A program made the translations under genes and the position numbers. The notes below the pieces were generated by a model. That model saw only the letters and a program-made list of their open reading frames with translations, was not told where the DNA came from and searched no databases. A DNA stretch of 37,969 nucleotides from Trametes villosa (taxonomy: Eukaryota; Basidiomycota; Agaricomycetes; Polyporales; Polyporaceae): contig PUDQ02000082.1 in NCBI GenBank assembly GCA_002964805.2, positions 1 through 37,969 of the forward strand, written 5' to 3'. Shown one piece after another: positions 22,231 to 30,857 of this stretch; position 1 is the first letter of the stretch, and each line of letters begins with the position of its first letter.

Positions 22231-24854
22231 TACTGTCCATCGTCCCTGATGGACCCACGGCCCGGGAAGCGTCCGCCCTCCCAGTCGCGGTCCGGAGGCG
22301 CAGCGTCGGTGAAGGTCACCCGCGGCTGCCATGGAAGGTTCTTGAAGTCGACGGCCTGGATCTTTCGAGGTGCGCTGGGCGCGCGCTTGTGGAACTCGGC
22401 TACCTTTTCCGGTGCGTTGGTCAGGTTTGATGCCGGTTCCCAGCTGTCCTCGCCCTCGCCGTACCCCTTCCAGCGCACGAGGTATTGTAGCTGGTTACGG
22501 TAGCGGCGGCTATCCAGGATCCGATCCACTTCGTATTCTTCTTCTCCTTCCACTTCCACGGGTTCGGGTGGCGGTGGTAAGCGTCCGTTCACCTCGTTCC
22601 CCCTCCATGGGGAGAGGCGGTCAACGTGGAACACGTCGTGAAGCTTGAGAGCGGGGGGAAGGGCCAAGCGATAGTCGAGGTCTCCGATCCGTTCAGTGAC
22701 TTCGAACGGACCGAGCTGCCGGGGTCCTAGCTTAGGCATGGCTTGATGGATGTGTATGTTCTTGGCCGTGAGCCAGACCCGGTCGCCGACCTTGAACGTG
22801 TGAGCTTTCCGCTTGCCGTCTTCGTAAGCTTGCTTCATGCGCTCTTTACTCATGCGCAGTGCCGCTTCCGCCTCCTTCCGTGCTTCCCGGAGTTTGGTGA
22901 GCCGAGCATCGAGTGATGGGATCTGCGTGGGGCGTCCCGCCGGGATGGTGAAGTCCGGTCGGTAGCCGTATAGGACTTCAAATGGGGTCTGTCCATGCGC
23001 CGTCTGTACCCGCGAGTTGAGTACGAACTCCACCGTAGGAAGTAGGTCCGCCCAGTCGTCCTGTCGCTTGTCGCAGTAGATCCGGAGGTATTGCTCGACC
23101 TCCTGATTGGCTCGCTCCGTCTGCCCGTTTGCCATAGGGTGATACGCCGTGGTGAGACCGCTTTCGATGCCAAGGCGCTTGTACAGGGCCCTGGTGACTC
23201 GTGCGGCAAACTGGGGTCCTCGGTCCGACACAATCTTCTGGGGAATGCCGTGAAGCCGGAAGATGGTCTGATAGTGCAGTTCGCCTATCCCTTCGGCGGT
23301 GACGGTGTCGGTGGTGGCTACGAGGTGGACTTGCTTACTGTACAGGTCGACATACGTGGCGATGGCGTTGAACCCTTTCGACGAGGGTAGACCCGTGATG
23401 AGATCCACGCCCATGACGACCCACGGTCCTTCAGGTACTTCGTGGGGCTGAAGCGTCGCGTGGGGGTGCGCGGCGGCCTTGTAGCGCTGGCACCGGTCAC
23501 ACCCGAGGACGTACTTCTCGACAAACCCGCTAATCCCCGGCCACCAGTACAGCCGGCTTACCAACTCCAGTGTCCCGTGCTTGCCCGGATGTCCAGCCGT
23601 AGGCGCATCGTGGCATTGCCGGACGATGGCCTCCCTAAGTCCTTCCTCGGGCGGGATGTACAACCGACCACGGTAGTACACCAGCCCACCCTCCTCTTCC
23701 CATTCCCACGTCCCATCCGTCAACTTCCGCGGCCCGTCCTTCCGTAGGGCTTCCAAACCCTTCAGGACTTCCGCCTCCCTCCTACTGCTCTCCCTGATCC
23801 TTCCATCCAGCGGGTTCTCTACCCGAAGCGCCGCGGCGGCAATGGCCACAAAGCGCTCGGGTTTGAGCACGATCTGATCTCGGTTGTCCTCGGCATCACT
23901 GACTTGGAGCTCCGAGATTCGAGACAGGGGGTCGGCCTGCGTGTTGGCCGTGCCCGGCTTGTGTGTGAGCGTGAAATCGAAGCGAGAGAGCCAGAGCGCC
24001 CAGCGGGCCTGTCGTCGGGTAAGGTTCTGGGCGGTCTTCCAGTGTTCGAGGTTGCGATGATCGGTGATGATTTCGAAGGGTTCGGGTAATCCTTCCAGGA
24101 AGTGGCGCCAGTCTTCCAAGGCTCGTACGATGGCCATGAGTTCCCGATCGTAGATCTCGTAGTTCCGTTCCGCCTCGGTCATAGACTCAGACCGAAAAGC
24201 CACGGGGTGCCACAGCCCGTCTTCCAGCTTCTGCAACAGAACTCCACCGGTCGCGTATCCGGAGGCGTCTACCTCTACCCGGGTTGGCCGCTCAGGCTCC
24301 CAGGTCACCAACACCGGTTCGGTGGTGAAGGCTTCCTTGAGCTTGTCGAAGGTGGTGCGCTGCCGAAGACCCCATTCCCAGGGGACATCCTTCTTAGTGA
24401 GGTCGTGAAGGGGGCGAGTGATCTTGGCGAAGTCTTTGATAAAGCGACGGTAGAAGTTGGCGAAGCCAATGAAGCCTCGGACTTCGCGGAGGTTGCGGGG
24501 GTGGGGCCAATCGCGTACTGCCTGGATCTTGACGGGATCCATGCTGACTTCACCTTGCCGGATCACAAGTCCTAGGTACTCGATCTCGGTTTGGTCAAAC
24601 TCGCACTTCTCCGGCCGGAGGAACAGATCGTGGGTTTGGAGCCGCCGCAGTACCTCGTGGGTGACCCTGCGGTGCTCGTCAAGCGTTGCGCTAAAGATCA
24701 GGATGTCGTCCAAGTACACCGCTACCTTCCCGGCTGCGATCAGATCCCCGAAGATGGAATTCATCAGGGCCTGGAACGTCGCAGGCGAGTTGGTCAGTCC
24801 AAAGAACATAACACGGGGTTCGAACAGGCCCCGGTTGGTAGTGAAGGCCGCTTT
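22230..24854 (-). CDS. pol: Gypsy Pol, downstream segment: RT, RNase H, integrase, chromodomain
   Basis: Minus strand, open from just after the in-frame stop at 24855-24857 to the stop at 22230. From the first Met (24809) it has 859 residues. The RT continues with MFFGLTNSPATFQ and the catalytic YLDD (residues about 33-36). RNase H starts near VEVDASGYATGG. Integrase shows the HHCC zinc finger (GHPGKHGTLE...CDRCQRY), then MGVDLITG, VSDRGPQF and NGQTERANQEVE, giving the D,D,E core, followed by a GPY/F-like LGPRQLGPFEV. A chromodomain near the C-terminus (EVDRILDSRRYRNQLQYLVR, then WKGYGEGEDSWEP) may direct integration to methylated-histone chromatin, as known for chromoviruses. Apart from the upstream stop it looks undamaged. 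Confidence 0.95.
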   Translation of the reverse strand, partial: KAAFTTNRGLFEPRVMFFGLTNSPATFQALMNSIFGDLIAAGKVAVYLDDILIFSATLDEHRRVTHEVLRRLQTHDLFLRPEKCEFDQTEIEYLGLVIRQGEVSMDPVKIQAVRDWPHPRNLREVRGFIGFANFYRRFIKDFAKITRPLHDLTKKDVPWEWGLRQRTTFDKLKEAFTTEPVLVTWEPERPTRVEVDASGYATGGVLLQKLEDGLWHPVAFRSESMTEAERNYEIYDRELMAIVRALEDWRHFLEGLPEPFEIITDHRNLEHWKTAQNLTRRQARWALWLSRFDFTLTHKPGTANTQADPLSRISELQVSDAEDNRDQIVLKPERFVAIAAAALRVENPLDGRIRESSRREAEVLKGLEALRKDGPRKLTDGTWEWEEEGGLVYYRGRLYIPPEEGLREAIVRQCHDAPTAGHPGKHGTLELVSRLYWWPGISGFVEKYVLGCDRCQRYKAAAHPHATLQPHEVPEGPWVVMGVDLITGLPSSKGFNAIATYVDLYSKQVHLVATTDTVTAEGIGELHYQTIFRLHGIPQKIVSDRGPQFAARVTRALYKRLGIESGLTTAYHPMANGQTERANQEVEQYLRIYCDKRQDDWADLLPTVEFVLNSRVQTAHGQTPFEVLYGYRPDFTIPAGRPTQIPSLDARLTKLREARKEAEAALRMSKERMKQAYEDGKRKAHTFKVGDRVWLTAKNIHIHQAMPKLGPRQLGPFEVTERIGDLDYRLALPPALKLHDVFHVDRLSPWRGNEVNGRLPPPPEPVEVEGEEEYEVDRILDSRRYRNQLQYLVRWKGYGEGEDSWEPASNLTNAPEKVAEFHKRAPSAPRKIQAVDFKNLPWQPRVTFTDAAPPDRDWEGGRFPGRGSIRDDGQ

Positions 24855-25982
24855 TCATTCGTCGCCTTCCTTGATCCGTACGTTGTTGTAGCCCCAACGA
24901 ACGTCGAACTTGGTGAAGTACTTAGATTGGCGAAGGCGATTGATGATGTCGGATGCGAGAGGTAGCGGGTAGCGGTTTTTCACGGTGATGTCGTTCAACT
25001 TTCGGTAGTCTTGGACCATGCGGAGCTTGCCGTCCTTCTTTTTGACAAAGAAGACAGGGGAGGCCATGGGGGACTTGGACGGAGTGATGTAGCCTTTGCG
25101 AAGGTTCTCCTCGAGGAAGGCGTCCAGCTCGGCCTGCTCATTGACCGGCATCGGATACACCTTGGACCGGAGGGTCTCGGGAGCGTCAGGCTTCAGATCA
25201 ATGGTGTGATCGTACGGCTTATGCTCAGGTAGTCTCTCAGACTCCTGCTCCGAGAAGACTTTGGAGTATTGGCGATACTCCTCCGGTACCATCTCTTCGA
25301 ACGTCTTCGCGGGCTTAGCGCGGTGGGCCTCGGCGGCGAGCTCGGTGGAGTAAGTGAACCCGGCAGCGCACCAGAGTTCCTCGGTGGCTTCCTCCAGAAC
25401 TCCGAGCTTCTGCCATTGCCTTCTCAGGCGCCGATTGGCCGAGATCTTCTCAAACGGGGGGAGGTCCTCCACGGGGGTCGCCGACCGACCGTCCGTTTCG
25501 ACCTCAACCTTCCCATTCGTCCAATCTATCTGCGGATTGATCTTCCGAAGCCAGGGCAGTCCGAGGATGATGTCCTCAGGACCGATGTCCGTGACCAGGA
25601 ACTCGGTGCGTTCGTTGTGCGACCCGAGGCCTAGCTCCAGACGTGCGAAGTGGGTAATGCTCCCGGCTCGGTTGCGTGATCCGTCGATGTTGTGAAGGGG
25701 GATGGCTCGCGCGAGGGGGTGGATCAGAACGTGATGCTGATCGATGAAGCGTTGATGGATGAATAGACCCGTGGCTCCGGAATCTATCATGGCTACTGCG
25801 TTTACGTTACGGTGTCTCCCTTTGAGATTCACACTGATGCGGAAGTGCGAACTGGTCGTGTCTATTTCAGGTATAGTGAATGTACATGAGGAGACCGAAT
25901 CATAGATAGACGGGGAGGGGATGTCCGTGCGTAAACCAGCGGGTGTCGGCGTCGTAGCCTTTGCGCGCACCCGGTCTAAAAA
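24855..25982 (-). CDS. pol: Gypsy Pol, upstream segment: protease and N-terminal RT, ends at premature stop
   Basis: Minus strand, in the -1 frame relative to Gag and entered at the T run that overlaps the Gag stop (25976-25982). The aspartic protease motif is IDSGATG (about 25775-25795). Later come the RT N-terminal motifs SPVFFVKKKDGKLRMVQDYR, LNDITVKNRYPLP and the first catalytic region FTKFDVRWGY. The frame then ends in TGA at 24855-24857, exactly between GDE and KAAF, where this family normally has Trp (TGG). The next segment continues in the same frame, so this is one nonsense change and not a domain boundary. The frame is also open further upstream to 26267, but that part overlaps Gag and is probably not translated. 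Confidence 0.92.
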   Translation of the reverse strand, partial: FLDRVRAKATTPTPAGLRTDIPSPSIYDSVSSCTFTIPEIDTTSSHFRISVNLKGRHRNVNAVAMIDSGATGLFIHQRFIDQHHVLIHPLARAIPLHNIDGSRNRAGSITHFARLELGLGSHNERTEFLVTDIGPEDIILGLPWLRKINPQIDWTNGKVEVETDGRSATPVEDLPPFEKISANRRLRRQWQKLGVLEEATEELWCAAGFTYSTELAAEAHRAKPAKTFEEMVPEEYRQYSKVFSEQESERLPEHKPYDHTIDLKPDAPETLRSKVYPMPVNEQAELDAFLEENLRKGYITPSKSPMASPVFFVKKKDGKLRMVQDYRKLNDITVKNRYPLPLASDIINRLRQSKYFTKFDVRWGYNNVRIKEGDE

Positions 25983-25984
25983 GC
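25976..25984 (-). promoter_or_regulatory. Probable -1 frameshift site between Gag and Pol
   Basis: On the minus strand the Gag end reads GCT TTT TAG. The Pol frame is the -1 frame and is open across this point. A run of five T directly before the stop would let a Phe tRNA slip back one base. This is inferred from frame geometry; no downstream stem-loop or pseudoknot was worked out. Confidence 0.6.
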
Positions 25985-27556
25985 CTGCTTCATCGCCTCG
26001 ATCTGCGCGGCGAGCTGCCTCTGCCCTTCGAGGAGCTGGGCGATGATGTCGACCTGACTGGCCGACACCGTTGCTTCGGTAGCGGTGGCTGCGGTGTCCG
26101 AGGGGGCCTCCTCCTCGGTTGCTGCCACGCGCTGCTTCTTCGGCTGACCCATGTACTTGCTCTGACAAACCACCTCGCGGTGGCCCGTCCTTCCGCACCA
26201 CGCGCAGATGTCGCGCTCGTGGTTGCCGTCGCGCTTGTTGTGGGCGGTCGACCCACAGCCGAAGCACTTGCCTGTCATCAATTTGATGAAGGCCTCACGG
26301 GTGCGGGTCGAGTCAATGTCCATCGCGTTCGGATCTTTGAACGGGGTGGTCGGGGTCGTGGTCGTGGTGGTGCTGAAGCGGGGGAACGAGGACGGCTTGC
26401 CCTGTTCGCGTGCCTTCTCGGCCTTGCGCTGCCGAGCACGGAAGTCAAAGTCCGTGGCGACGGTGATGAGGTCGTCGAGGGTGCCGGTACTGCGCTCGGT
26501 CTGAGCGAGCAGGTCCTTGATGTTGCTAGCGAGGTGCTCGTAGAAACGGTCGCGGAGGTCGGCGTCCGAATAGCCGGTACGGCCCATGATCTCCTTGAAC
26601 TTAGCGGCGTACTCGGGAAGGGTCTTGCTTCCCTGCCACAAGGCGGCGAGCGCGTTCTTGGCGTCGACCACCTCAGAGGACGTCTCGAAGCGCGCTTTGA
26701 ACGCCTTCCGGAACTCGTTCCAATTGTCCTGGAAGGGGCGCTTGGCGGGGGTGGATTCCGCGACCAGCTCGAGGTAGGGTGTTCCCCAAATGGCCGCTTC
26801 GTCCTGGAGGTAGGTGAGGGCGGCGAGGATCCACCTCTGATCATTGACCTCGTAGCCGCCTTCCACCTGGTTGTTGAGAAGGGGCCCCGTGGACATGGCG
26901 TAGGCGGTGAAGGCGGCAAGGAACCGCCGCGCGTCGGCGCTTGAAGTTCCCTTGAAAGGGGTGGGCTTCTGGATGGCTTTATCCAGGAAGCGTGCGGGAG
27001 GGGCAGCAACGGCGGGGGCGGCGGCAGGACCTGGGCCGGCGGCGCCTTCGGCTGCTTCGCCTTGTGCCGGGGCTTGCGGGGTGAGGGTCTGGACTAGTTC
27101 CGTAAGCGACGCTGTGAGGGTGGCGAGGGAGGCCTGGATGTTGGCCTGCCCCTCGATGAGTCCTTGGAGCGCTTCTGTCGACATGATGGGCGACAGGGGA
27201 GGTTCGGGGGTAGGGGTGCGGGGTGATGATGGAGCGGGTGACGTGGGGACCGGTGTGAGAAGGGCCGGCGTGGGCGGTGCTGGTGTGGGAGCCCGCGTGT
27301 CAGGAAGCGGGGTGAACTCCGGGAGGAACTCGCTGATCTGGCTGAGGGAGGTGGGTTGGAGGCGAGGGGTGGTTTCGTCGTCGAATAGATTCTCCGGCGA
27401 GGTGATGGAGTAGAGACGGTTGGGACAGGGGAACCGAGCGCAGTCTGCCCAGAGGTCCTCGTCGTCGCGGAAGACGTCAACCTTGTCGTCGCGATCGTAG
27501 GCGTGGACTTTGTTGGCGCACTCAAGATCCAGGATGTCCTCTCCCGATCTCGGGAC
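25976..27556 (-). CDS. gag: Gypsy Gag with CCHC zinc knuckle
   Basis: Minus strand. From the first Met (27184) it has 402 residues, but the frame is open a further 124 codons upstream to a TAA at 27557-27559, and that part reads as real protein (acidic, then Pro/Thr-rich, e.g. YSITSPENLFDDETTP). The canonical capsid-like part includes WNEFRKAFKARFE and YAAKFKEIMGRTGY. Near the C-terminus CFGCGSTAHNKRDG is followed by CAWCGRTGH, a zinc-knuckle region for RNA binding. The last residues are IEAMKQAF and then TAG. No ATG exists in the upstream extension, so either Met 27184 is used or a spliced leader exon supplies the start. Confidence 0.88.
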   Translation of the reverse strand, partial: VPRSGEDILDLECANKVHAYDRDDKVDVFRDDEDLWADCARFPCPNRLYSITSPENLFDDETTPRLQPTSLSQISEFLPEFTPLPDTRAPTPAPPTPALLTPVPTSPAPSSPRTPTPEPPLSPIMSTEALQGLIEGQANIQASLATLTASLTELVQTLTPQAPAQGEAAEGAAGPGPAAAPAVAAPPARFLDKAIQKPTPFKGTSSADARRFLAAFTAYAMSTGPLLNNQVEGGYEVNDQRWILAALTYLQDEAAIWGTPYLELVAESTPAKRPFQDNWNEFRKAFKARFETSSEVVDAKNALAALWQGSKTLPEYAAKFKEIMGRTGYSDADLRDRFYEHLASNIKDLLAQTERSTGTLDDLITVATDFDFRARQRKAEKAREQGKPSSFPRFSTTTTTTPTTPFKDPNAMDIDSTRTREAFIKLMTGKCFGCGSTAHNKRDGNHERDICAWCGRTGHREVVCQSKYMGQPKKQRVAATEEEAPSDTAATATEATVSASQVDIIAQLLEGQRQLAAQIEAMKQAF

Positions 27557-27934
27557 TTAATCTGCAGATTTCGCTACCCGACACTGACTGCTCAGCCTCC
27601 TCGGCCTATTGCTGTGTCCTTTTACCACAAGGGACACGAGCCCAAGGGTAACCTGCCTTGGCTTCCTATTGCCGCGTTTCTCTGCCTCCTACACCCGAAG
27701 GTGCACTCGTTACAACCAACACCGGATTTTACACTGCGGGTTAGGCAGATTCCGCGTATTGTACCAATCAAAAGATCGGCAAGCCTGGGGTTGCGCCCTG
27801 ACCGTTACTCCGAGGTGACAAAGCGCGTGTGCAAGGGGTACCAACACAGGGGGTGATCACGAAGCAGAAAGGACTTACGCGTGAGGGAGGATCTGGTCGG
27901 CAGATCTCCGGCACGGTGGGGGATCTTGACCTAA
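27557..27934 (-). other. 5' leader of the Gypsy element
   Basis: Between the 5' LTR and the Gag frame. It has no coding content. A GTAAGT donor (minus strand, from 27878) and a CTGCAG acceptor (exon resuming at 27561) could define a 317-nt leader intron, but joining them does not obviously provide an ATG. Confidence 0.4.
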
Positions 27935-28391
27935 TGTCGCGGAGCTAGGCCCGGCACGACGAGGTACTGCACACAACTAAGAAAACTAAAACGATCTAAC
28001 TCCCGGGGTGGTGGACGAAGGTCTCACAACACCTGAGCGTAGGTTCTCACGGCGAATCTAGCCCAAAGACCAAGTTAACATTCAGAACATAAGAGCGAAT
28101 ACAAAACAAGGCTTACCTAGCCCAAAGACCAAGAGGTCAAGATGAGGGCTAGGGTCGCTACAGGGGGTCCTTATATACTAAGCAAGGGGAGCCAAACGTG
28201 TACAAACGTAGGGGTGGTCTGTGCGCACAATGCACTCAACCTGCAGGTAGGGGTCAGGTGATGAGTCACGTGATCTATCTACTCTAACTCTAAGTCCCGT
28301 GCGTGCTAAGTACCGTAGAATGGCCGTAGAAAAGCAGGAAAAATGCGGAAAAATATGGAAAAATACAGGGCGTCTAGTCGTCTCCACGACA
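27935..28391 (-). repeat. 5' LTR of the Gypsy element (457 bp)
   Basis: Same length and ends as the 3' LTR. The TATA-like TATATAAGG lies at plus-strand 28169-28177 and would drive transcription leftward into gag-pol. Confidence 0.95.
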
Positions 28392-28396
28392 ATGGG
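28392..28396 (+). repeat. 5-bp target site duplication, right (ATGGG)
   Basis: Exact copy of 21757-21761. Confidence 0.92.
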
Positions 28397-29187
28397 GTGC
28401 AAAGCGGTGGTTGGGAATATTTCAGCACACGTTCAATCGGCCTGACTGACAGTGCAGCAGCGCGCTGCGCGACCACACGTAACAGAATAATGGCGGGGGT
28501 TTGACATGGTCGGAGCGACGCTGCTGAGCGCTGCTGCAGCGCGCTGCACGACCGCGTGCAATGCAATGGTGGTAGAGGCCTCTAATAGTTTTGACTGCTA
28601 GCGAGCGGTGCAGGAGTGCGCTGTGCGACCGCATGTGGCAAGCGTTGTGGAGAGCTGGTGGTGTCTACTCTAATCCGGTTCTAGTAAGCCTCTAGCCCAT
28701 TAGGATGCGATTTGCAGCGCGGCAGGGCCCGGGGTCCCTGCAAAGCAGTATGTGGCAAAGCACGAAGCTTCAAGGCCACCTACCCTGTGATTTGTGGCCC
28801 AGCAGGTCCCTGCACATCAGCAACGGAATGTGCAGCTATGCGGTGGGGTGCTGTATTGCACGGGGTGCGATTCACTCCAGCAGTCCCATCACAGGCTGCA
28901 TGGTTAGTCGTAGCGGTTCAGGGGAACGTTTCACTGCAGGACCTGCAACATGAGCGCACCATCCTGTGATTTGGGGTAGAGCGGAGCCCTGCTGCTCAGA
29001 AGAGTGGTCTGCAGCTACGTAGAGACCGCTCGCATCTCAGAGAGTGCAATTCACGGCTTAGCAAGAGCCTGAACAACCGCAGACTGGTGTGCAGCTTGGC
29101 AGAGGCATCCTGGCCTGTATACTGTGCGATATGTGGTGCAGCAGCGCCATACTCCCCGGGGAGTGATGAGCGGCAACGCAGTCCCCT
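28397..29187. repeat. Degenerate repeat background right of the Gypsy element
   Basis: Continues the sequence broken by the insertion. Motifs such as GCAGCGCGCTGCRCGACCGC recur (28455, 28540, 28615). No gene. A 435-residue minus-strand ORF (28996-30303) spans this and the next block, but its composition simply follows the repeats. Confidence 0.6.
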
Positions 29188-29830
29188 GCCGTGCCGCACA
29201 GGGTGCGATATGTGGGTTTGCAGCCCACACAGGGTGCAATTTGCAGTCGAGCAGGCCCCTACATGAGCGTAGGTATGAGCGGGCACGCAGTGCCCTGCCG
29301 TGCCGTAAACAGTGCGATATGCGGGCACGCACCCCCTTCGCGAGCGCAGGGGGCGCAATTTGCGGTCGAGCAGTCCCCTGCACGAGCGCACGGGGTGCGA
29401 TTCGCGGTCGGGCAGGCCCCTGCACGAGCGCACGGGGTGCGATTCGCGGTCGGGCAGGCCCCTGCCGTGCCGCAAAGAGTGCGATTCGGCCGCAAAGAGT
29501 GCGATTCGGCCACAAAGAGTGCGATTCGGCCGCAAAGAGTGCGATTCGTGGTCGAGCAGTACCCTTCGCGAGCGCACGGGGTGCGATTTGCAGTCGGGCA
29601 GTCCCCTGCCGTGCCGCAAAGAGTGCGATTTGCAATCGAGCAGTACCCTTCGCGAGCGCACGGGGTGCGATATGTGGGCACGCACTCCCCTTCGCGAGCG
29701 CACGGGGTGCGATTCGCGGTCGGGCAGGCCCCTGCACGAGCGCAGGGATGAGCGGCCACGCAGTCCCCTGCACGAGGGCACGGGGTGCGATTTGCGGTCG
29801 AGCAGTCCCCTGCTTGACCAGAGGGGCGGG
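29188..29830 (+). repeat. Minisatellite with 42-bp and 20-bp periods
   Basis: Units begin GTGCGATTYGCGGTCGRGCAG and continue with CCCCTGC and GAGCGCACGGG; two adjacent copies at 29395 and 29437 are exactly 42 bp apart. Within the array, 29470-29550 is a purer 20-bp subarray of CGCAAAGAGTGCGATTCGGC, about four copies. Diverged related units continue to about 30400. Confidence 0.85.
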
Positions 29831-30420
29831 TGGCGTGGTGCGGCCTTGCTAAGGCTAGCAGGGCCGCATACCTTGCGATTGGCGGTGCAGCAGGGCCCTG
29901 CACGTTCGCAGGGTGGTGCGCAGCCATGCCGTGGGCTGCTGTATTGCGCAGGGTGCAATTTGCGGCCCAGCAGTGTTCTGCAAGACCGCTGGATGCTGTG
30001 ACGCATAGAAAGGGTAATCTTCCCCACATACACTCCGATTTGCGAGCCACCCCCTGCGACTAGCGGTGCAGCAAGCTTCTGCCCGTGCGCATGTTGGAAT
30101 ATTGCCAGCAGCAATATAACCCCTTGCATAGGATGCAATTGGCGGCTCAGCAGGAGCCTGCGCAACCGCAGAGTGATATGCAGCTTTGATAAGGCTCTCA
30201 AGGCCACATACCGTGCAATTTGTGGTGCAGCAGGGCCATGCACACCCCGAGGGTGGTTCGCGGCCAGGCAGTGGGCTGCTGCACCGCTCAGGCTGCAATT
30301 CACGGCTCAGCAGGGCTCTGCTCATCCGCATGTGCTACGCGGCCGAGCAGGCACCTGCTCGGCTGCGTGATGCGCGATCTGCCTTATAACAATGGCCTGC
30401 ATGGCTGCATAGTCTAGGTA
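29831..30420. repeat. Diverged minisatellite-related units
   Basis: Loosely spaced TGCAATTYGYGGYNCAGCAG motifs (about 29950, 30135, 30215 and 30295) show the same ancestry as the array to the left. No gene seen. Confidence 0.55.
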
Positions 30421-30539
30421 AGAAGGTTTGTAACAGCTGGAAAGGTTAGCGATTGGTTAGGCAGCCCAGCCATAGCTCTAGATGTTAGACCTTGACACAA
30501 GAGCACACAGGTTGCGCTTTGAAGATGTCAAACGTTTCA

Positions 30540-30790
30540 GTGGCCAAAGGATAGGCTAGCATCCTAGCAAGGTCTACCTATGGACCTCACCTGGTGCCCT
30601 TGCCACAGGTCAACCTGATTGAAAGGCTAGCTATATACCTCTCCTGGTTATAGACATTACCTGGTTAAGATAGGCTAGCACCCTAGCAAGGTCTAGCTAT
30701 GAACCTCACCGGGTGCCATATCTGCCCACAGGTCAGCCTGACAGCAGGTCTAGCTGTAGACCTCACCTGGTTCAAGGCCTTGAAGGCCTG
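30540..30790 (+). repeat. Two diverged direct repeats of ~120 bp
   Basis: The block GGCTAGCATCCTAGCAAGGT at about 30552 recurs with one change at about 30672. Both are followed by a CTATGRACCTCACC segment and a CACAGGTCARCCTGA segment. No coding content. Confidence 0.7.
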
Positions 30791-30857
30791 AAAAATCCTA
30801 GCCATAACCTTTAGGCCCATACCATAACCCTCACTGAGGTACTTCTGTCCCCTATAA

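Larger units (their letters stand above)
21762..28391 (-). mobile_element. Full-length Ty3/Gypsy chromodomain retrotransposon, 6,630 bp
   Basis: Two 457-bp LTRs, target duplication ATGGG, polypurine tract, Gag, and Pol in the order protease, reverse transcriptase, RNase H, integrase, chromodomain. That order and the chromodomain place it among the chromovirus-type Ty3/Gypsy elements common in fungi. The LTRs differ at one base, so integration is recent. Pol carries one in-frame stop, so this copy is probably not autonomous. I could not recognise a tRNA primer binding site just inside the 5' LTR; the first bases there are TTAGGTCAAG. Confidence 0.95.

Noticed and set aside
25961..26944. 327-codon plus-strand ORF
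   Set aside because: Antisense shadow of Gypsy Gag, which has clear zinc knuckles on the other strand.
29188..29830. Possible CRISPR array
   Set aside because: Units are contiguous with diverged repeats and no unique spacers, and the window is eukaryotic.
28996..30303. 435-codon minus-strand ORF rich in Cys, Arg and Pro
   Set aside because: It follows the minisatellite; plus-strand frames over the same bases are also open, and the peptide is just the repeat translated.
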